Shown here piece after piece: positions 57,850-64,000 of a stretch of 64,000 bases of DNA (position 1 is the stretch's first letter; every line of letters starts with the position of its first letter). The position numbers and the translations under genes are program-made. The stretch spans positions 20,729,798 through 20,793,797 of the forward strand of contig CM055113.1 of NCBI GenBank assembly GCA_029204225.1. Reading direction: 5' to 3'. This stretch comes from Diphasiastrum complanatum (taxonomy: Eukaryota > Streptophyta > Lycopodiopsida > Lycopodiales > Lycopodiaceae). A model generated the notes under the pieces. It was not told where the DNA came from. It searched no databases and worked only from the letters and a program-made list of their open reading frames with translations.

Positions 57850-58270
57850 CTATTAATATCAATTTCTAATCAAAAACCATGAAATACAAGCAATTTTTGA
57901 CCAAAAACATAGCCTAGAACCATAAATCTTAATAAAAATCGGCATGCATCATTAATTTCATCATTAATGATCCCTAAAATGAAAGTACACTGGTTGGAAA
58001 ATACAGATCCACATAAGATTTCAGTTACACAAAAAAATGCTCCAAAAAAAACATCACAAATTGGCTTCAAGGACAATTCACCATAAAACTCCAAAAACAT
58101 ATCAAGAGAAACGGATATTAGCAACATACAAATGGAAGAGATACACCCACTTGCAATCTTGTTCTCCACCTGGATGAGAATACCAATTAATCAACACCGA
58201 AATTTAGACGAAAAACAACACTTGTCCAAGTTCTCCAATCTTCATAAACCTTGCTCTGATACCCTAAAAC
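57850..58270 (-). mobile_element. F2 leader and primer-binding site, left half of an interrupted element
   Basis: The minus strand matches 9,225-9,540. The primer-binding site GGGTATCAGAGC is at 58,253-58,264. Its LTR should follow at once, but only CTAAAACC remains before the LARD LTR begins at 58,271. Confidence 0.75.
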
Positions 58271-58599
58271 CGTGACGAAGCTTTCAGTTGGTTAAGTTTG
58301 ATGTAAGTCAGACCGCTTGCTTGGACTGGATGTTACTCGTTTGTAACGAAGCTTCGAGTTGGTCAAGTTTGATGTATGTCGGGCGGCTTGCTTGGAGGAA
58401 AGTCACCCACATTGGGACCCCCGATCTGGCATGGCGCCAGGTTGGATCTCAATGTTGGTTTTCGGAACTTCGAGTTGGTTAAGTCTGATCGTTGTTGGCG
58501 AGTTGGCTGCTTGTATGTCAAGTGGGTTTGGATGGCAAGAGTTGAAGGCTGGGAAGCTAAGTCGTGGTTCCTGGCTCCCTTTGGGATGCCTGCGCTACA
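58271..58599 (+). mobile_element. LARD 5' LTR, copy 2 (only the last 329 bp)
   Basis: It matches the ends of the LTRs at 48,375-48,703 and 63,109-63,437, and ends TGCGCTACA. The first about 940 bp are missing. It is followed two bases later by TGGTATCAGAGCC. Confidence 0.85.
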
Positions 58600-61022
58600 T
58601 GTGGTATCAGAGCCGACTGGCCAGTCAACTATGTGGATCTCACAGAAATGGCCACGGTTTGGGGTTCATCAAGACAACTGTTGTGCAAGATGCTGCCCAC
58701 AGTGTAAGCATGGGTGCGTCCACGGTCGGGGTGGTCGGCAGAACAGGGGACTTGATGAGTCAAAGTGCTGCCCTTGAGGTGTAAGCACAGTCAGTTCTCG
58801 CGGTTCGGGCCTGGCGTTGTCTGCACGTAGGACAGATGAGACAGTGTGCTGCCATTAGGTTGGTGTAAGCACGGTCTGTGCCTTGTGGGGTGCGGGGCGA
58901 CATATTCGAACTGTACGGGTTAACCATTGATACAGAGATGTTGCTCGAATTCGGGTGTAAAGCACGGGTGGTTAGGTGCCGGTGCGGGATAGCTGCCGAA
59001 AGTTTAGCTATAAGGGCTATCGGCCAAAAAGTGGTGGGGCGTGACTGAGGCAATGTGGTGCTCAATGGTGAAAGCACGGATAGTTGGAGGGGTGTCCTAT
59101 GTGGGATGATTCCGTAATCGATTTGTATGGGCGCGGCCGTTGGCAGGACCATCTCAAACCTTGTCTTTGTTACTTGTTAGTAAACATGCCCGAGTGTCTT
59201 ACTTGTATGTATTTGTGGTGAGTCTTAGTAGTCGTGCTTTGCCTGGTTTGCATGATTGCTTGTGATACAAGGAGTTGATGGCTCGAGAAGAAACCTTTTC
59301 TTTTGAAGGCTGATACCATCAAACAAAGAGGGCTACAGAATCTGTGGGGCGGATTTGCAGTTCAAGTACTCGCACGTGAACGGCAACGAAACGACTCAAT
59401 GTTTGCAAAGGATGGATGGCTAGCCTGTTTCTTGGGTTAGTTTCATTTGCGACAACGCCCACCAAACGCAAGCAGGAAGTCAAAAGTTGGAAAGGGCAAT
59501 TTCAGGGGAGATCTTCTATGGAGCAGTTGGTCTTCATTTTGGGACGGCCACCTTCGGAACTGAAACTCACTGAGCATGGGTGATATCCAGAATCTGTGGG
59601 GCGGATTTGCAGTTCAAGTACTCACACGTGAACGACAACGAAACGACTCAATGTTTGCAAAGGATGGATGGCTAGCCTATTTCTTGGGTTAGTTTCATTT
59701 GCGACAACGCCCACTAGACGCAAGCAGGAAGTCAAAAGTTGGAAAGGGCAATTTCAGGGGAGATCTTCTATGGAGCAGTTGGTCTTCATTTTGGGACGGC
59801 CACCTTCGGAACTGAAACTCACTGAGCATGGGTGATATCCAGTATCAGTTGGGTTTTTCCTCAAAGGGGAAAAGACTAGGATCCTCTTCAGAGATTGGCA
59901 ACAAGTTGGATCGAGCCATAATCCTAGCAGATAGGAAGCAAAGTGTTGGAAAGGCTTTTTGTCCGAAGAACTCTACTCTAAAGTCCGATCAGCTGATTTA
60001 TTAAGTGGAGGGGAACTATCACACACACCTCTCTCTTGGGGCAAATTTTGAATTAAAGTTGATCAAAATGGGGGCAAATTCAAGGTGACCTAGCCATACT
60101 CACACGAGGAGACTGGCGAACTTTGGACCTAATAAGTTGACAAGTTTTTGTTGGGAAAGGAAAGCTTGTTATAGGCTTTCTCTGCACCAGCAATGATGAG
60201 GAAACATATGAGTACGCTGGCTTGTGTTACGTGTAAGGCAGCTGATCAATGAAGGAACTGAGAAAGTTGAGTCTTGCATGAGAGACTTGGTATTTCGAAC
60301 GGACGCTAAGGGACAGTTCGCGTTGAGATCGGACTAGTGCAAACTCTGGGTGCATGTGTCTGATTCAAAGAGAGCTACTTGAAGCCAAGCTCGATGTACA
60401 CTTCTTGTTTTGACTGTGAGGCAACTGACCAGTGATGGAATTGTGAAAGTCAAGTTTTGCGCGACGGACATGGTGCTTCAAACAAACGCGAAGAGATAGT
60501 TCGGATGCGGATCAAACTGGTGCGACCCTTTGGATTTCCACGAGGTCAATGATTACATTTGGGATGATTCAAAGAGCTACTTCAAGCTAAGTGAGAGGTG
60601 CATTGCGGAGTACTCAATCTTTGCCTACCTTAAAGAGCCAAGATGGAAAAGGATCAAGATCAGGCTGGGACAAGGAGAGAAATCAAGGTGCAGAAGCAAC
60701 AAGGCACAAAGTGGACCATAAAGTGGGCAATCAAACGATAAATCCCTACCTGTGCGGAACTGAACAAATCTGGAGCTCAGGGAGCTCAACACAAAAGGCA
60801 TCAAGGACAAATCAGGAGCTCAAAGGAGTTCCAAAGTCGAATGTCAAAAGCGACAGGGGCGAACATTTCAAAGAAAGACCTCTGCCACCAGTTAATAAGG
60901 TTCTCGGGTTTTACGAAAGCGATATCAAATCTACGCTTTTCCCAGACAAAGATATATTTCCAAGTTATGTAATTTTTCAGTACAAAGAGCTGAGCCTCCG
61001 ACTTGTGGTGTGCCAGCTTCAA
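58600..61022 (+). mobile_element. LARD internal region, copy 2 (complete, non-coding)
   Basis: It starts with the primer-binding site (58,602-58,614) and runs 2.4 kb to the 3' LTR. No gag or pol frame exists, only short frames with stops in every phase. It contains several GCTGCC...GTAAGCAC words at 58,690-58,870, one minisatellite unit (about 58,999-59,085) and a 252-bp tandem duplication. The absence of coding capacity in both copies marks the family as non-autonomous. Confidence 0.8.
59336..59839 (+). repeat. 252-bp tandem duplication in LARD copy 2
   Basis: The unit beginning CAGAATCTGTGGGGCGGATT at 59,336 repeats at 59,588 and ends with GGGTGATATCCAG. LARD copy 1 has it once (about 45,970-46,230). 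Confidence 0.9.
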
Positions 61023-63437
61023 TGTTAATAAAAAGTAGCCAGTAAATTGAGTACTGTGCCTAGTAGCTTAAATGTATAGTCATTTTAATTGGGAGACACC
61101 TTTACTTTAATCTGACATCTGATGAGGACATCAGATTTTATAAAGGTGGGGTGGATGTTGTAAAGCTACCTTTACAAGCTTTACTTGCGGCGCCATCGGC
61201 GCCAGCTATGTCCCCGGCGCCAGCTTGGGTAGAGTGCTTGGTATGAGGGGGGGTGCCGAATCACACCAATACTATAGGGGAGTGCGGGTTGCGACTCAGG
61301 GCGAGCTCCAACCAAGTCTCAGCCTCCCTTGCTGGAATGTTGTCATGGCTCTCGTCTTGGCATGCTAGCGCCCCGGAGACTAGGGTCGGTCACACACTTG
61401 AAATGTAACCTTCTCAGATTTATCAATAAAGTGGGATTTTCCTCAAACTGACTCTGATTACCTTCTGGGTTTCAGTGTTCGGTAAAAGCGCCAGTTGTAA
61501 GGCCGCTTTCAAAATTTTTAACTTGGCACATAGCTGAGGGTCGTATCCCGGGACGCCAGCGGTATGCCGTCGGGACCATTCGGTCCGTGGCACCAGCGGT
61601 ATGCTGTCGGGACCATTTGGTCCAAGAACTGGTTGTTTCCATATCTGTCGCGGCTTGTGGTTCTGAGTGTTCCTTGCATGAACGTGAATAGGTTAAGCTC
61701 TTGGGGAACGGGCTCTAACCTGTCGGCTGAGTTGGATGGCGGCATGGCGCCAGGTTGGATCTCAATGTTGGTTTTCGGAACTTCAAGTTGGTTAAGTCTG
61801 ATCGTTGTTGGCGAGTTGGCTGCTTGTATGTCAAGTGGGTTTGGATGGCAAGAGTTGAAGGCTGGGAAGCTAAGTCGTGGTTCCCGGCTCCCTTTGGGAT
61901 GCCTGCGCTACAGCTTGCTTGGGTGGATGTTACCTGTTTATGGCTGTCCAGTCTGGCGTGGCGCCAGGTTGGCTTCCAGCACTCGTGACGAAGCTTTCAG
62001 TTGGTTAAGTCTGATGTAAGTCAGACCGCTTGCTTGGAATGGATGTTACTCGTTTGTAACGAAGCTTCGAGTTGGTTAAGTTTGATGTATGTCGGGCGGC
62101 TTGCTTGGAGGGAAGTCACCCACGTCGGGACCCCCGATCTGGCATGGCGCCAGGTTGGATCTCAATGTTGGTTTTTCGGAACTTCAAGTTGGTTAAGTCT
62201 GATCGTTGTTGGCGAGTTGGCTGCTTGTATGTCAAGTGGGTTTGGATGGCAAGAGTTGAAGGCTGGGAAGCTAAGTCGTGGTTCCCGGCTCCCTTTGGAA
62301 TGCCTGCGCTACACGGCGCCACTGTGACCAAAATCTAGCCGGCGCCAAGTTCCTATGGCTGAAAATCTTTGATCGGTTCTAGCGAAGTCCAGAGAGCTCA
62401 GATCGATGTGCAATCACCTCACACGATTAAAGGAAGCCTGGGGATCAATAAAATCTAGAGAGAGAGAGAGAATGACTTTCTAGAAAGAGAAAATCCTAGA
62501 GAGAGAAAAATGTGCTTTACCAGCTTGGGTAGAGTGCTTGGTATGAGGGGGGGTGCCGAATCACACCAATACTACAGGGGAGTGCGGGTTGCGACTCAGG
62601 GCGAGCTCCAACCAAGTCTCAGCCTCCCTTGCTAGAATGTTGTCATGGCTCTCGCCTTGGCATGCTAGCGCCCCGGAGACTAGGGTCGGTCACACACTTA
62701 AAATGTAACCTTCTCAGATTTATCAACAAAGTGGGATTTTCCTCAAACTGACTCTGATTACCTTCTGGGTTTCAGTGTTCGGTAAAAGCGCCATTTGTAA
62801 GGCCGCTTCCAAATTTTTACGTTGGCACATAGCTGAGGGTCGTATCCCGGGACGCTAGCGGTATGCCGTCTGGACCATTCGGTCCGTGGCGCCAGCGGTA
62901 TGCTGTCGGGACCATTTGGTCCAGAAACTGGTTGTTTCCATATCTGTCGCGGCTTGTGGTTCTGAGTGTTCCTTGCATGAACGTGAATGGGTTAAGCTCT
63001 TGGGGAACGGGCTCTAACCTGTCGGCTGAGTTGGATGGCTTGCTTGGGTGGAAGTTACCTGTTTATGGCTGTCCAGTCTGGCGTGGCGCCAGGTTGGCTT
63101 CCAGCGCTCGTGACGAAGCTTTCAGTTGGTTAAGTCTGATGTAAGTCAGACCGCTTGCTTGGAATGGATGTTACTCGTTTGTAACGAAGCTTCGAGTTGG
63201 TCAAGTTTGATGTATGTCAGGCGGCTTGCTTGGAGGGAAGTCACCCACATAGGGACCCCCGATCTGGCATGGCGCCAGGTTGGATCTCAATGTTGGTTTT
63301 CGGAACTTCGAGTTGGTTAAGTCTGATCGTTGTTGGCGAGTTGGTTGCTTGTATGTCAAGTGGGTTTGGATGGCAAGAGTTGAAGGCTGGGAAGCTAAGT
63401 CGTGGTTCCCGGCTCCCTTTGGGATGCCTGCGCTACA
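61023..63437 (+). mobile_element. LARD 3' LTR of copy 2, rearranged into two LTR-like blocks
   Basis: The first block, 61,023-62,313, starts like a normal LTR but lacks the segment between two CCAGC words at 61,220-61,224. It also carries a 172-bp copy of its own 3' end (61,741-61,912) inserted after GTTGGATGGC. The second block, 62,314-63,437, starts at CGGCGCCACTG, inside the LTR, and runs to the normal end. Compare 47,432-48,703 for the simple form. Confidence 0.8.
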
Positions 63438-63777
63438 AGTAGAGAGAGAGGACTTGGCAATGACTCACCAAAAGAATGGTGGAGTAAGGTGATTTTGTCT
63501 ATCCTATATAGGCTTAAGACCCTCTTGTGCATTTAGTAATGCAAGGTCTAAACTCTCCTATTGATAGATCGAATTGCTATTGATACTCTACACATGCACT
63601 GACTGTCCTAAACCTTGTACTAACTCCAATTAGTGTGCCTGTGCCAAAAAGGTTAATAATCACTTTGTGGGTCACATCCAGTCTGACGTGGCATAACTAA
63701 TAAGCTTGATTCTCTGGAGTACCATGTATCCAAGACTAGGAGTATATTGAATCCTATATTCTGATATGGACATAACA
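63438..63777 (-). mobile_element. F2 LTR, right half of the interrupted element
   Basis: On the minus strand it starts TGTTATGTCCATAT at 63,777 and follows the 8,744 LTR for 340 bp to the CCTCTCTC block, where the LARD LTR cuts it. The remaining about 140 bp of this LTR are missing at the other side. Confidence 0.8.
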
Positions 63778-64000
63778 AGCCTAAAGTGCTAGACCATATT
63801 CAATTTTTAGCATAGTGGACACCATAATGCCTTATAATTACCCAAGTGATCTTTGTATTTAATACTTTCAATCATGTGGCTTTTTTATTGCCCAACGATG
63901 ATTTCCAAAGACCATTATAATAGTTAAAAGATAAGCATCAAATTTTTTTGAAAGTAATGGAGACCTTTTGCTTATTATGCCTTATTTTTTAGCATCTTAA
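63778..64000. other. AT-rich flank, no gene seen
   Basis: This is the sequence outside the F2 LTR. No frame or repeat was identified. Confidence 0.5.

Noticed and set aside
58288..63492. Repeated open frames of 60-150 codons in LARD LTRs
   Set aside because: They overlap in several phases within a tandemly repeated LTR, differ between copies by frame-breaking changes, and lie outside any internal coding region.

Overview
This is a gene-poor, repeat-dominated stretch of a land-plant nuclear genome. The evidence is a plant-specific AP2/ERF (DREB2-type) transcription factor, plant Ty1/copia and Ty3/gypsy retrotransposons, an initiator-Met-tRNA-type primer-binding motif (TGGTATCAGAGC and variants) behind at least six LTRs, short introns of 80-95 bp, and plant Ptta/En/Spm (Transposase_24-like) sequences. 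A fern or other non-flowering vascular plant is possible, but nothing here proves it. The only gene that looks intact is the DREB2-like gene (6,872-7,705, minus).

Layout. 1-1,494: AT-rich, empty. 1,495-4,840: decayed copia element (plus), whose sister copy lies inverted at about 14,520-16,986. 4,841-6,190: gag and LTR of a second copia (minus). 6,872-7,826: DREB2-like gene with an overlapping upstream ORF. 8,744-9,540: LTR and leader of family F2. 10,080-13,620: two tandem broken Transposase_24-like genes and a fragment (minus), the second preceded by a 134-bp (TC)n run. 16,987-17,352: LTR fragment of a non-autonomous family called LARD here. 17,353-17,977: proline-coding microsatellite, then a histone-H3 fold that looks like CENH3. 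18,560-19,860: unidentified broken gene. 20,257-22,700 and 24,290-26,864: two paralogous, decayed, intron-containing genes whose catalytic residues and zinc ligands match the RAG1 recombinase core in order and spacing. 22,860-23,740 and 27,729-28,360: copia scraps. 30,254-35,500: an LTR element without visible genes, then a gypsy element behind an F2-like LTR. 35,540-45,086: a copia element split by another, nearly complete copia element (38,193-44,783). 45,087-48,703: LARD copy. 48,704-50,540: gypsy (minus). 51,081-51,197: an 85-bp tRNA-like insertion between 16-bp target duplications. 52,000-55,660: copia (minus). 56,100-56,640: gypsy scraps. 57,850-63,777: an F2 element split by a second LARD copy whose 3' LTR is rearranged.

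Best leads. The two RAG1-core-like genes keep D, D, C-x2-C, H and E at spacings close to those of vertebrate RAG1. The H3 relic keeps three CENH3-type features. Most other sequence is nested retrotransposon debris, and no two genes here appear to work together as a pathway.
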